From positions 682,001-746,000 of the forward strand of contig NZ_SOCE01000002.1 of NCBI RefSeq assembly GCF_004365175.1: DNA of 64,000 nucleotides. The letters are read 5' to 3'. This DNA is from Kribbella voronezhensis (lineage in GTDB: Bacteria; Actinomycetota; Actinomycetes; Propionibacteriales; Kribbellaceae). Every line of letters begins with the position of its first letter. Position 1 is the stretch's first letter. Positions 51,138 through 59,294 of the stretch are shown in pieces. Below the pieces are notes generated by a model. That model was not told the DNA's origin, ran no database searches, and saw only the letters and a list, made by a program, of their open reading frames with translations. Position numbers and translations under genes: made by a program.

Positions 51138-51977
51138 TCACTTGCTGAGGGCAACTGGTTGACCATTGGTGGGGGTTTCCCGTTCGGTCACCGGCGGCAC
51201 CGGACGGTGACTGCCGGCAGCGGCGTTCTCCCGGGTGAGGAAGGTGCCGAGCTCGCCGATCGTGCTCATCAGCGGAGCCGGGAAGACGACGGTCGAGTTC
51301 TTGTCGACGCCGATCTCCACCAGGGTCTGCAGATTGCGCAGTTGCAGCGCGAGCGGGTGCGCCATCATGGTGTCGGAGGCGTCGCCGAGCGACGCCGCGG
51401 CCATCGCCTCACCTTCGGCGGCGATGATCTTGGCGCGCTTCTCCCGCTCGGCCTCGGCCTGGCGGGCCATCGCGCGCTTCATCGTGTCGGGCAGCTGGAT
51501 GTCCTTGAGCTGCACCAGGGTGACCAGCACGCCCCACTCGGTGGTGGTTTCGTCGAGGATCTCGCGGATGTTGGCGTTGATCACCTCGGTCTCGGACAGT
51601 GTCTCGTCGAGCGTGTGCCGGCCGACGACTCCGCGCAGCGTCGTCTGGGCGATCTGGTCGATGGCCGCGGCGACGTTCTCGATCGACAACACCGACTTCG
51701 CCGCGTCGACCACCTTGTAGTAGGCGACGGCGGAGATGTCGACGCTGACGTTGTCCTTGGTGATGATGCCCTGCGACTGGATCGGCCGCGTCACGATCCG
51801 CAGCGACACCTTCCGCAGGACGTCGACCAGTGGGATGATCATCCGCAGCCCCGGCTCCCGGACCGCCTTCATCCGTCCGAGCCGGAACAGCACACCCTTC
51901 TCGTACTGCGTGACGATGCGGATGCAGGACAGGGCCAGCACCACGATCACCGCGATAGCGATCCATACGACAGTCAT
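51138..51977 (-). CDS. SPFH/Band-7 (slipin-type stomatin) membrane protein
   Basis: A 279-residue protein with an N-terminal membrane helix (VVWIAIAVIVVLALSCIRIV), an SPFH domain (EKGVLFRLGRMKAVREPGLR, TKDNVSVDISAVAYYKV, LRGVVGRHTLDETLSE), and an Ala/Glu-rich coiled coil (RQAEAEREKRAKIIAAEGEA) for oligomerisation. Slipins scaffold membrane microdomains. No NfeD partner is seen. AAAGGAAC precedes the ATG. It lies 14 bases after the CBS-BON gene. Confidence 0.92.
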   Translation of the reverse strand: MTVVWIAIAVIVVLALSCIRIVTQYEKGVLFRLGRMKAVREPGLRMIIPLVDVLRKVSLRIVTRPIQSQGIITKDNVSVDISAVAYYKVVDAAKSVLSIENVAAAIDQIAQTTLRGVVGRHTLDETLSETEVINANIREILDETTTEWGVLVTLVQLKDIQLPDTMKRAMARQAEAEREKRAKIIAAEGEAMAAASLGDASDTMMAHPLALQLRNLQTLVEIGVDKNSTVVFPAPLMSTIGELGTFLTRENAAAGSHRPVPPVTERETPTNGQPVALSK

Positions 51978-51991
51978 GACTGTTCCTTTCG

Positions 51992-52615
51992 TCAGCGGCC
52001 GGTGGGGGCGCCGGGCCTTGCTTCGCTGAGCCGGGTGATCTGTACCGCGACGACGCCGCGGACCGTGCCGCTCAGGAGTTCCGCGAGCCGGCGTTCGTGC
52101 GGGTCGGCCGGGCCGGTCACCGTGACGATGCCGTCCTGCACCTGGACCTGCCAGCCCGGCGACTCGGAGTTCAGCAGCTCGCCGACCTCGGTCCGGATCC
52201 GCTGGTCGCGACCGGCGAGAAGGTGGATCACGTCACTGCGGCTGATCATCCCGATCACCCGCCCCTGCTCGATCGCCGGCAGGCTCTTCATCATCGTCGA
52301 CCGCATCAGATCGATCGCCACCTCGAGTTCGTCGTCGGCCCGTACGGTGACGACCAGATGCGTCATCACCTCGGCCACCCGGCGGGTCGGCGTGGGGGCG
52401 GTGGCGCGGACGGCCGCGACCGGGAACCGGTCGTCCAGCAGTTCTCCGTCGGAGACCAGATCGGCCTCACTCACGATCCCGATCAGTCCGCCGTGGTGAT
52501 CGACGACCGGGAGCGAGGTGATCTTGCGTTCGTCCATCAGCCGCAGGGCGGCCCCGATCGGGGTCTGTCCGGTCACCGTGACCGCGGGGCTGGTCATCAA
52601 CTCGCGGATCAACAT
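51992..52615 (-). CDS. CBS-pair plus BON domain protein (second copy)
   Basis: A 207-residue protein: CBS 1 (IRELMTSPAVTVTGQTPIGA, ITSLPVVDHHGGLIGIVSEA), CBS 2 (VAEVMTHLVVTVRADDELEV, GRVIGMISRSDVIHLLAG), then BON (WQVQVQDGIVTVTGPADPHE). Same layout as 48486-49199 but only moderately similar. Likely nucleotide-sensing and linked to membrane genes encoded next. ATG 52615 is preferred over 52624 because of the GAGGTGAGA spacing. DosR-like box f is 61 bases upstream. Confidence 0.88.
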   Translation of the reverse strand: MLIRELMTSPAVTVTGQTPIGAALRLMDERKITSLPVVDHHGGLIGIVSEADLVSDGELLDDRFPVAAVRATAPTPTRRVAEVMTHLVVTVRADDELEVAIDLMRSTMMKSLPAIEQGRVIGMISRSDVIHLLAGRDQRIRTEVGELLNSESPGWQVQVQDGIVTVTGPADPHERRLAELLSGTVRGVVAVQITRLSEARPGAPTGR

Positions 52616-52676
52616 CGCTCTCACCTCGTTCTTCAGGTCTTTCCTTCACCTTGCGACGAAGAGGTCCTGGCCGTCA

Positions 52677-52690
52677 GGGCCGAAGGACCC
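52677..52690. promoter_or_regulatory. DosR-like box f
   Basis: GGGCCGAAGGACCC (reverse complement GGGTCCTTCGGCCC) lies 61 bases before the minus-strand CBS-BON/SPFH/LPG-like unit. Confidence 0.75.
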
Positions 52691-52717
52691 CTCCGATCCG
52701 CAGGAGGTCATCCGGGC

Positions 52718-53482
52718 TCAGGAGGCGACCAGCAACCCGTAGCTGCCGTCGTAGCGGCGGTAGAGGACGCGGGCCCGGTCGTCGTCCGGATCGCGATAGA
52801 AGAGGAATCTGTCCGCGGTCAGAGCCAGCCGTTCCCTGGCCTGGGCCGCGGTCAGAACCGGCGGCCTGCTGCACGACCCCTGCGGACCAGCGGCGTCAGC
52901 GGTCGGCCCCAGCACTCCGTAGCCGCCGTCGTGGCGGCGGTGGACGACGGCGTCCGCACCCGTCTCAGCGTCGATGAACAGATAGAAGTCGTGGTCGAGC
53001 AGTTCCATCTCGTCGGCCGCCTGCTCGGCCGTCATCGGTGTCAGTAGATAGGTCTTCCGCTTGATCACCCTCGAGTGGTCCTCCGAGCGCGCGGCGACGA
53101 GCTTCGGGGGCAGGCCGCCATGGCGCCAGACGCGTGGTGTCGCCGTCCTCGGCCGGCGATGGGTGGTGCGGTTGCGCGACCGCACCTGGTCCAGGCGCTG
53201 GTCCAACCGGTCGATCACCTGGTCGGCGGCGGTGGTGATGTCGCCGGCGACAGCGTGGGCCCGGATCGGCTTGCCGTCGGCCAAGGCGCTCACCTCGATC
53301 CGTGCGGGATGCCGCTGTGCGGGGTTGTTCTCGGTACTGATCACCACCCGGGCCTGCAGCACCGTCATGGGTGATCGCCGCAGTACGCGCTCGATCTTGC
53401 GCAGCGCGTCGGAGACGGGCCCACGCGGTGTGACACCGCGAAGGGTGAGTTGAAGCGGCACATCGGTCAGCTGGTCAGTCAT
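52718..53482 (-). CDS. hpf: Long-form hibernation promoting factor with duplicated C-terminal domain
   Basis: A 254-residue ribosome hibernation factor. An N-terminal S30EA/HPF domain (~10-100: LTLRGVTPRGPVSDALRKIE to TTAADQVIDRLDQRLDQVR) binds the 30S subunit. Two copies of the short dimerisation domain follow: SRVIKRKTYLLTPMTAEQAA with DHDFYLFIDAETG and HDGGYGVL, then PVLTAAQARERL with DRFLFYRDPDD and YDGSYGLL. Ordinary long HPF has one copy. Rv0079 (DATIN) of the DosR regulon is a functional relative. It overlaps the small upstream gene by 8 bases. Confidence 0.88.
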   Translation of the reverse strand: MTDQLTDVPLQLTLRGVTPRGPVSDALRKIERVLRRSPMTVLQARVVISTENNPAQRHPARIEVSALADGKPIRAHAVAGDITTAADQVIDRLDQRLDQVRSRNRTTHRRPRTATPRVWRHGGLPPKLVAARSEDHSRVIKRKTYLLTPMTAEQAADEMELLDHDFYLFIDAETGADAVVHRRHDGGYGVLGPTADAAGPQGSCSRPPVLTAAQARERLALTADRFLFYRDPDDDRARVLYRRYDGSYGLLVAS

Positions 53483-53666
53483 CGGAATCCTCCTTGCCGT
53501 CGGCGTCGTGCTTCTCGGCCGCGGCGGCGCGGTTGCGCTCGCGGTAGAGATTCACGCCGAGGTAGCGCAAGATGCCGGTGGAGGCGCGGCGGCCGCTGTC
53601 GGTCGGCCGGCCCTTGGACTTGCGCAGGGCTTCCCGCTGCTGGCGGGCGTTGTCGATCTCACCCAT
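53475..53666 (-). CDS. Small charged protein of unknown function
   Basis: A 63-residue, highly charged, probably disordered protein (MGEIDNARQQREALRKSKGR, ending DGKEDSDD) with a short hydrophobic stretch ILRYLGVNLYRE. AAGGAGGGC precedes the ATG. It lies between the E2-like gene and hpf and overlaps the hpf start by 8 bases, so it is translated with hpf. It may assist hibernation, but that is only from position. Confidence 0.7.
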   Translation of the reverse strand: MGEIDNARQQREALRKSKGRPTDSGRRASTGILRYLGVNLYRERNRAAAAEKHDADGKEDSDD

Positions 53667-53682
53667 GGTTCTGCCCTCCTTG

Positions 53683-54522
53683 TCAGTTCCGGGCGCTCCC
53701 GAGTGGATCGGGAAGCTGGGGGTCAGGCGTCCGCGGTTCATCCAGGCCGTCGGCGGTGGTGAGCAGGGAGCGGAGCCGGTTGACGAATCTCGCGGCCGGG
53801 GCGCCGTCGACGACGTCGTGGTCGAGGCTGACGGTCAACTGCAGCCACTCCCGCTCGACCAGTTGCCCGTCGCAAAGAGCGGGGCGGATCGTGATGCCGC
53901 CGATGACGACGCTCAGCGTGTGCACCTGGAACGCGACACCCCAGCCGCCGCCACCGGCGAACATGCCGACCGCGGTGACGCCGACGGTGCCGGCGATGGC
54001 CCGCTGCCGGCCAGGGAAGCGGTGCAGTGCGCCGAGCAACCCGGTTCGCAGTACGGCGGGGATCAGCAGGTAGGCCCGGGCCCAGGCCTGGTTGCGCACC
54101 GAGGGGCTGAGGGCCGGGTCGGCCTGAACGGCGCGGATCTCGTCGTGGAGCTCGCGCGTCGTACGCCGGCCGGCATCACGCAGTACGTGGGTGAAGGCGA
54201 ACGGAACCCCGTCCAGCTCGACTTCGATCGGCAGGCCGACGTCGACCTCGGGGAAGATCACCGCACGGCCGCGGAGATCGCGGTAGGCCTGTACGGCGGG
54301 GTCGGCCGCGACGGCGCGCGCCACGCAGGCCACGACGAACGCGGTGAAGGACAACGCCTCACCTGTGTCGCGCCGTTGCGCCCGCAAGGCCTGCCTGGCC
54401 CGGGTCACGTCGACCTCGAAGAGTCCGTGGATCGAGTGCCGGCGCCGCGAGGCACGGCCCGTGTCGATGACCAACTGCCTCACCCAGGGGACCGCGACGA
54501 CCCGTGCCTGCCCTCGCTTCAT
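53683..54522 (-). CDS. Stand-alone E2-type (2-oxoacid dehydrogenase) acyltransferase domain
   Basis: A 279-residue protein matching only the catalytic core of dihydrolipoyl acyltransferases: RRHSIHGLFEVDVTRA at the start and LTVSLDHDVVDGAPAARFVN, the H-x3-DG catalytic motif. No lipoyl domain or E1/E3-binding domain is present and no dehydrogenase genes are adjacent. It may act as a free CoA-dependent acyltransferase. ATG 54522 overlaps the preceding stop (ATGA); the open frame begins at 54606. Similar orphan domains recur in actinobacterial dormancy regions, in my recollection. Confidence 0.8.
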   Translation of the reverse strand: MKRGQARVVAVPWVRQLVIDTGRASRRRHSIHGLFEVDVTRARQALRAQRRDTGEALSFTAFVVACVARAVAADPAVQAYRDLRGRAVIFPEVDVGLPIEVELDGVPFAFTHVLRDAGRRTTRELHDEIRAVQADPALSPSVRNQAWARAYLLIPAVLRTGLLGALHRFPGRQRAIAGTVGVTAVGMFAGGGGWGVAFQVHTLSVVIGGITIRPALCDGQLVEREWLQLTVSLDHDVVDGAPAARFVNRLRSLLTTADGLDEPRTPDPQLPDPLGSARN

Positions 54523-54944
54523 GACGTCACCCGTCGGGCCGGCTTCAGGAATTCGTAGCGGGCGGCCGGTACGGCGAAGGCCAGTGCCGGGACGCACCAC
54601 AGCCAAAAGCCCCAGCCGAACAGCATCAGAGCCAGGTGGAACAGGATCACGGCTGTGTAGCCCAACCGCCGGGCAACGATCAGCAGGACGGCGACCAGCA
54701 GTTCACCGGCACCGAGCAACAGGGCGCACAGCCTCGGGTCCGACATGAAGATGTCCTCCCACCCTTCGCGCACCCAGCCGAAGAGCGCGGCGTCGGCGAA
54801 CGGCCGGTACGTCGTCGGGTTGGTGATCGCCAGGCCGACGTGGACGAACGATCCCAGGCCGAACATCAGCACGAAGCCGGCCAGGATGACCGACCGGACC
54901 CGGATCGGATCCGGCCGAACCGCCTTGTTCTGCAGGGTTGTCAT
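54519..54944 (-). CDS. Small four-helix membrane protein (DoxX-like)
   Basis: A 141-residue membrane protein with about four helices (SVILAGFVLMFGLGSFVHVG, LLLGAGELLVAVLLIVA, YTAVILFHLALMLFGWGFWL, CVPALAFAVPAA). Overall layout resembles DoxX/DUF-type quinone-linked membrane proteins but no family motif is certain. ATG 54944 is chosen because GGAGG is 9 bases upstream, while the ATG at 54953 directly abuts it. It lies 5 bases after the stress protein gene and overlaps the E2-like gene. Confidence 0.72.
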   Translation of the reverse strand: MTTLQNKAVRPDPIRVRSVILAGFVLMFGLGSFVHVGLAITNPTTYRPFADAALFGWVREGWEDIFMSDPRLCALLLGAGELLVAVLLIVARRLGYTAVILFHLALMLFGWGFWLWCVPALAFAVPAARYEFLKPARRVTS

Positions 54945-54949
54945 CGCGA

Positions 54950-55777
54950 TCATCCTCCGATCGCGGCGGCCGGGATGACCGCCACCGGGCACAGCGCGTG
55001 GTGCAGTACGGTCTGGCTGACCGAGCCGAGCAGCATGCCGCTGAAGCCGCCCCGGCCGCGCGAGCCGACCACGATCAGCCGGGCGTCCGCGGACTGCTGC
55101 AGGAGCCGTTCGGCGGGGTGGCCGGTGACCTCGACGAGTTCCAGGGCTGCGCCGCCGTGGCGGCCGCGCAACTCGCTCTCCAGGTCGAGGTGGTGGACCT
55201 GGCCGTCGGCGCTGTAGAGCGGCTTCGCGGCGACCACCCGGACCCGCAGGCCGTGCCGGTAGGCGTAGTCGATACCGAAGTCGAGGGCGACGGCGCTGGC
55301 CGACGACCCGTCGTACCCGATCACCACGTGATCGCCGGCATCGATGACGTGGTCCGGACGGACGATCACGACCGGGCAATGGGCGTTGGCGGCCAGGTCG
55401 AGCCCGGTCGAGCCGATCAGGGCGCCGAGCGTCACACTCAGGCCGCGGCTGCCGATCACCAGCAGTTCGGCCTGCTTCGACTGCTTGAGCAGGATCGGCG
55501 CCGGGAAGCCGTCGTAGCGCGTTGCCTCGATCTCCAGGCCGGGCTCGAGCTTGCGGGCGAGTTCGGCCGACTCCTCGACGACCTTGTCGGCGCCGGCCCG
55601 TAGCCCCGGCGCCACGTCGCTGGCTCCCAACGGCACCTTGAACTCGGGCCAGACGAAGGCGTGCACCAAGCGCAGCGAAGCCTTCCGGGAGACGGCCTCG
55701 TCGGCTGCCCATCTGATGGCTGTCTCGGCGGCGGTCGATCCGTCGATGCCCGCTACCACCACTCGTGCTCTCGTCAT
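54950..55777 (-). CDS. Universal stress protein (tandem UspA domains)
   Basis: A 275-residue double-UspA protein: first domain VVVAGIDGSTAAETAIRWAA with VIGSRGLSVTLGALIGSTG; second domain HVVIGYDGSSASAVALDFGI with VVGSRGRGGFSGMLLGSVSQ. Nucleotide-binding loops are intact in both. GAGGAGGAG lies before the ATG. It opens the minus-strand unit that runs through the membrane protein, E2-like protein, small protein and hpf. DosR-like box g is 50 bases upstream. Confidence 0.92.
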   Translation of the reverse strand: MTRARVVVAGIDGSTAAETAIRWAADEAVSRKASLRLVHAFVWPEFKVPLGASDVAPGLRAGADKVVEESAELARKLEPGLEIEATRYDGFPAPILLKQSKQAELLVIGSRGLSVTLGALIGSTGLDLAANAHCPVVIVRPDHVIDAGDHVVIGYDGSSASAVALDFGIDYAYRHGLRVRVVAAKPLYSADGQVHHLDLESELRGRHGGAALELVEVTGHPAERLLQQSADARLIVVGSRGRGGFSGMLLGSVSQTVLHHALCPVAVIPAAAIGG

Positions 55778-55827
55778 CGCGGTCTCCTCCTCACTTTCAC
55801 GATCCGTCCGGCCGGACCCCGGTCACA

Positions 55828-55841
55828 GGGCCGAAGGTCCC
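55828..55841. promoter_or_regulatory. DosR-like box g
   Basis: GGGCCGAAGGTCCC, the exact reverse complement of box c (GGGACCTTCGGCCC), lies 50 bases before the minus-strand stress protein gene. Confidence 0.78.
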
Positions 55842-55863
55842 GGCCGCGGCGGTCTTCGGGCCG

Positions 55864-56736
55864 TCAGCGAACGACCGCGATCGGGCAGGGCGCGTAGTGC
55901 ACCAGGGCCCGGCTGGTCGATCCGAGCAGGAGACCGCGGAAGGCGCCCCTGCCTCGCGATCCGACCACCAGCAACTCCGCGGAGCGGCCGGCGTCGATCA
56001 GCACGTCGTCCGGATGCCCGCGAACCAGTTCCTGCCGTACGACGACGTCGGGGTACTTGGCGGAGTGTCCGGCCACCGATTCGGCGAGCAGGGCGGCCGA
56101 CTCCTGCTCCAGCGCGTCGAGGTCGTAGACGAGCGGCAGCAGGTCGCCCGGGCCGGTCCGGACCGGGTCGTGCCAGGCCATCACCGCGGTAAGGGTCATG
56201 TTCCTCGCCTGGGCCTGCTCGAAGGCGAAGTCGACCGCGTCGATCGACAGTTCGGACCCGTCGACGCCGACGACCACGCCGTCGGCGTCCTGCGACGACC
56301 AGTCCGCGGGGATGACGACGACCGGGCACGGCGCGTGGGTCGCGACATGCGCCGACACCGAGCCCGCGGTCAGGTCGCGGAACTCGCCCAGGCCGCGCGA
56401 GCCGAGAACGACCAGCCGCGCTTGTGTTGCCTCTTGCAGCAAAGTCGGCGCCGTGCCGCCGAACTCGACCACCACCTCGATGGCGAGTTCGCGATGGTCG
56501 GCCCGGATCCGCCGGCTGACCTTGTCCAGCAACTCATGTGCCGCGTGCCGCAGCGGCTCGAACTCCACCGTCACCGCGATTCCGAACGGGCTGCTGCTCA
56601 CCGGCAGGGCCAGCACGTGGACCAGCCGCAGCTTGGCGCCCAGCCGCTCGGCCTCGGTGGCGGCCCAGGAGGCCGCTGTCTGGCTCGCGGGCGAACCGTC
56701 GTACCCGACGACGACTGCGTTTGCTCGAGAAGTCAT
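55864..56736 (-). CDS. Universal stress protein (tandem UspA domains)
   Basis: A 290-residue double-UspA protein: AVVVGYDGSPASQTAASWAA with VLGSRGLGEFRDLTAGSVSA, then GVVVGVDGSELSIDAVDFAF with VVGSRGRGAFRGLLLGSTSR. ATG overlaps the phosphoketolase stop (ATGA), so the two are co-translated. Third such protein in this island; the three are clearly paralogous in layout but differ in detail. Confidence 0.92.
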   Translation of the reverse strand: MTSRANAVVVGYDGSPASQTAASWAATEAERLGAKLRLVHVLALPVSSSPFGIAVTVEFEPLRHAAHELLDKVSRRIRADHRELAIEVVVEFGGTAPTLLQEATQARLVVLGSRGLGEFRDLTAGSVSAHVATHAPCPVVVIPADWSSQDADGVVVGVDGSELSIDAVDFAFEQAQARNMTLTAVMAWHDPVRTGPGDLLPLVYDLDALEQESAALLAESVAGHSAKYPDVVVRQELVRGHPDDVLIDAGRSAELLVVGSRGRGAFRGLLLGSTSRALVHYAPCPIAVVR

Positions 56737-59120
56737 GACGGATCCCCTTCCTGGACCGGCCAGTGCCAGTCACGGACCTCCGGCAGGTCGTCGCCGTGCT
56801 CGAGGATGTAGGCGTGGTGCCGGGCCCGCTGGTCGATCAGCCACTGGCGGAACCCGACCGCGCGCTGCGCGAGTCCGGGAACGCGGTCGATCACGTCCAT
56901 CGCCAAGTGGAACCGGTCGAGGTCGTTGCGGACCACCATGTCGAACGGCGTCGTGGTGGTCCCTTCCTCCTTGTACCCGCGGACGTGCAGGTTGTCGTGC
57001 CCGGTCCGCCGGTACGTCAGCCGGTGGATGAGCCACGGATACCCGTGGTACGCGAAGATGACCGGCTTGTCGGTGGTGAAGAGCGCGTCGTACTCCGCGT
57101 CCGCCAGCCCGTGCGGGTGCTCGGCGGCCGGTTGCAGCCGCATCAGGTCGACGACGTTGACGACCCGGATCTTCAGCTCCGGCAGGTGCTCACGCAGCAG
57201 GCTGACGGCGGCCAGCGTCTCCAGTGTCGGTACGTCGCCGGCACTGGCCATCACCACGTCCGGCTCGCCCTCGTCGTTGCTGGCCCATGACCAGACGCCG
57301 AGTCCGCGAGCACAGTGCAGTTCGGCCGACTCCTGGTCCAGCCAGCTCGCCTGCGGTTGCTTGCCCGCGACAATCACATTGATGTAGTCGTGACTGGCGA
57401 GGCAGTGCGCCGCGGTGGCCAGCAGCGTGTTGGTGTCCGGCGGCAGGTAGACGCGGATCACTTCGGCCTTCTTGTTCACCACGTGATCGATGAAGCCGGG
57501 ATCCTGGTGGGAGAAGCCGTTGTGGTCCTGCTGCCAGACGTGCGAGGTGAGCAGGTAGTTGAGTGACGGGATCGGTCGCCGCCAGGCCAGTTTGCGGGTC
57601 ACCTTGAGCCATTTGGCGTGCTGGTTGACCATCGAGTCGACCAGGTGCACGAAGGCTTCGTAGCACGAGAACCAGCCGTGCCGGCCGGTGAGCAGGTAGC
57701 CCTCCAACCAGCCCTGGCAGGTGTGCTCACTGAGGATCTCCATCACCCGGCCGTCGACCGCGAGGTGTTCGTCGGTCGACAGGACCGCGGCGTTCCAGGC
57801 CTTGCCCGTCACCTCGTACAGGGCACCCAGCCGGTTGGAGGCCGTTTCGTCGGGCCCGAAGACCCGGAAGTTCCGCTCCTGCTTGTTGGCCTGCATGACG
57901 TCACGCAGGTAACCGCCCAGAACGCGGGTCGGCTCGTGCGGACCGCTCCCGGGATGCGGTACGTCGACGGCGTACGCCGACAGGTCCGGAAGCTCCAGAT
58001 CGCGAGAAAGCAGCCCGCCGTTGGCATGCGGGTTCGAACCCATCCGGCGGTCGCCGTCCGGCACCTGGTCGAGCAGTTGCGGTACCGGCGTACCGGTCTC
58101 GTCGAACAGCTCCTCCGGGCGATAGCTGCGCATCCATTCCTCGAGCAGCGCAAGGTGTTCCGGTGACTGCCGTACGCCGGACAGTGGCACCTGGTGGGCT
58201 CGCCAGGTTCCCTCGACCAGGACCCCGTCGACCTCGTGCGGCCCGGTCCACCCCTTGGGCGTCCGGAGCACGATCATCGGCCACGCGCGTCGCGGCGCGT
58301 TCGGATCGGCCTTGGCCTCGTTCTGGATGTCGGCGATCTCGTCGAGGACCCGGGCGAGCGTCGCGGCGAGGCTCTGGTGCACCAGTTCGGGATCGTCCCC
58401 GGCGACGAGGTACGGCAGGTAGCCGTAGCCCTGGAGGAGATCGGTCAGTTCGTCCTCGCCGATCCGTGCGAGCACTGTCGGGTTGGCGATCTTGTAGCCG
58501 TTGAGGTGCAGGATCGGCAGTACGGCGCCGTCCGTGCGCGGGTCGATGAACTTGTTGGAGTGCCACGACGCCGCGAGCGGACCGGTTTCGGCCTCGCCGT
58601 CACCGATGACGCAGGCGACGACCAGATCAGGGTTGTCCAGCACCGCGCCGTACGCGTGACTGAGGGAGTAGCCGAGTTCGCCGCCCTCGTGGATCGAGCC
58701 GGGCAGCTCAGGAGCGACGTGGCTCGGAATCCCACCCGGGAAGGAGAACTGGCGGAACAGGTGGTTCATCCCGTGCTCGTCGCGCGGTACGTCGGGGTAG
58801 GTCTCGCTGTAGCTGCCCTCGAGCCAGGTGTTCGCGGCGATCGCGGGGCCGCCGTGGCCGGGGCCGATCACGTACATCATGTTCAGGTCGCGCTGCTTGA
58901 TCACCCGGTTGAGGTGGACGTACAGCATGTTCAGGCCGGGTGTCGTACCCCAGTGCCCGAGCAGCCGCGGCTTGATGTCCTCGACTTGCAACGGCTTGGT
59001 CAGCAACGCGTTCCGCAGTAGATAGATCTGCCCGACGGACAAGTAGTTCGCCGCCCGCCAGTAGGCGTCCAGCGCCGCTACCTCCGTGGTGGTCAGGGGT
59101 TTGTCCGCGACCTGCTCCAT
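56733..59120 (-). CDS. xfp: Phosphoketolase (xylulose-5-P/fructose-6-P)
   Basis: A 795-residue thiamine-diphosphate enzyme cleaving xylulose-5-phosphate or fructose-6-phosphate with phosphate to acetyl-phosphate. Family motifs: GHWGTTPGLNMLYVHLNR, VIGPGHGGPAIAANTWLEGS, the ThDP/Mg site CVIGDGEAETGPLAASWHSN and QDHNGFSHQDPGF. Acetyl-phosphate can give ATP via acetate kinase without respiration, which fits hypoxia. GAGGAGC precedes the ATG; DosR-like box h is 63 bases upstream. Confidence 0.95.
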   Translation of the reverse strand: MEQVADKPLTTTEVAALDAYWRAANYLSVGQIYLLRNALLTKPLQVEDIKPRLLGHWGTTPGLNMLYVHLNRVIKQRDLNMMYVIGPGHGGPAIAANTWLEGSYSETYPDVPRDEHGMNHLFRQFSFPGGIPSHVAPELPGSIHEGGELGYSLSHAYGAVLDNPDLVVACVIGDGEAETGPLAASWHSNKFIDPRTDGAVLPILHLNGYKIANPTVLARIGEDELTDLLQGYGYLPYLVAGDDPELVHQSLAATLARVLDEIADIQNEAKADPNAPRRAWPMIVLRTPKGWTGPHEVDGVLVEGTWRAHQVPLSGVRQSPEHLALLEEWMRSYRPEELFDETGTPVPQLLDQVPDGDRRMGSNPHANGGLLSRDLELPDLSAYAVDVPHPGSGPHEPTRVLGGYLRDVMQANKQERNFRVFGPDETASNRLGALYEVTGKAWNAAVLSTDEHLAVDGRVMEILSEHTCQGWLEGYLLTGRHGWFSCYEAFVHLVDSMVNQHAKWLKVTRKLAWRRPIPSLNYLLTSHVWQQDHNGFSHQDPGFIDHVVNKKAEVIRVYLPPDTNTLLATAAHCLASHDYINVIVAGKQPQASWLDQESAELHCARGLGVWSWASNDEGEPDVVMASAGDVPTLETLAAVSLLREHLPELKIRVVNVVDLMRLQPAAEHPHGLADAEYDALFTTDKPVIFAYHGYPWLIHRLTYRRTGHDNLHVRGYKEEGTTTTPFDMVVRNDLDRFHLAMDVIDRVPGLAQRAVGFRQWLIDQRARHHAYILEHGDDLPEVRDWHWPVQEGDPS

Positions 59121-59183
59121 GCCTGCTCCTCGGCTCGTTCGATCGGTACCTCAACCTTGCGGTCCGGCCGGCGGCCGGCGGCA

Positions 59184-59197
59184 GGGCCAAAAGTCCG
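59184..59197. promoter_or_regulatory. DosR-like box h
   Basis: GGGCCAAAAGTCCG (reverse complement CGGACTTTTGGCCC) lies 63 bases before the phosphoketolase gene (minus strand). Confidence 0.7.
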
Positions 59198-59244
59198 TCG
59201 TGGCCGGGACGGTGGTCAGCGCCGCGGCTCCGGCTCGCCCATTC

Positions 59245-59258
59245 GGGGCTTTCGGCCC
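59245..59258. promoter_or_regulatory. DosR-like box i
   Basis: GGGGCTTTCGGCCC lies 36 bases before the P-type ATPase ATG on the plus strand; with box h it forms a divergent control region. Confidence 0.68.
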
Positions 59259-59294
59259 TACCGGGTGCGGTTTGCGGCCGGTGATGCTCGGGGC

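Noticed and set aside
58020..58045. A tRNA T-loop-like GGGTTCGAACCC
   Set aside because: It lies inside the conserved phosphoketolase gene and no cloverleaf can be built around it.
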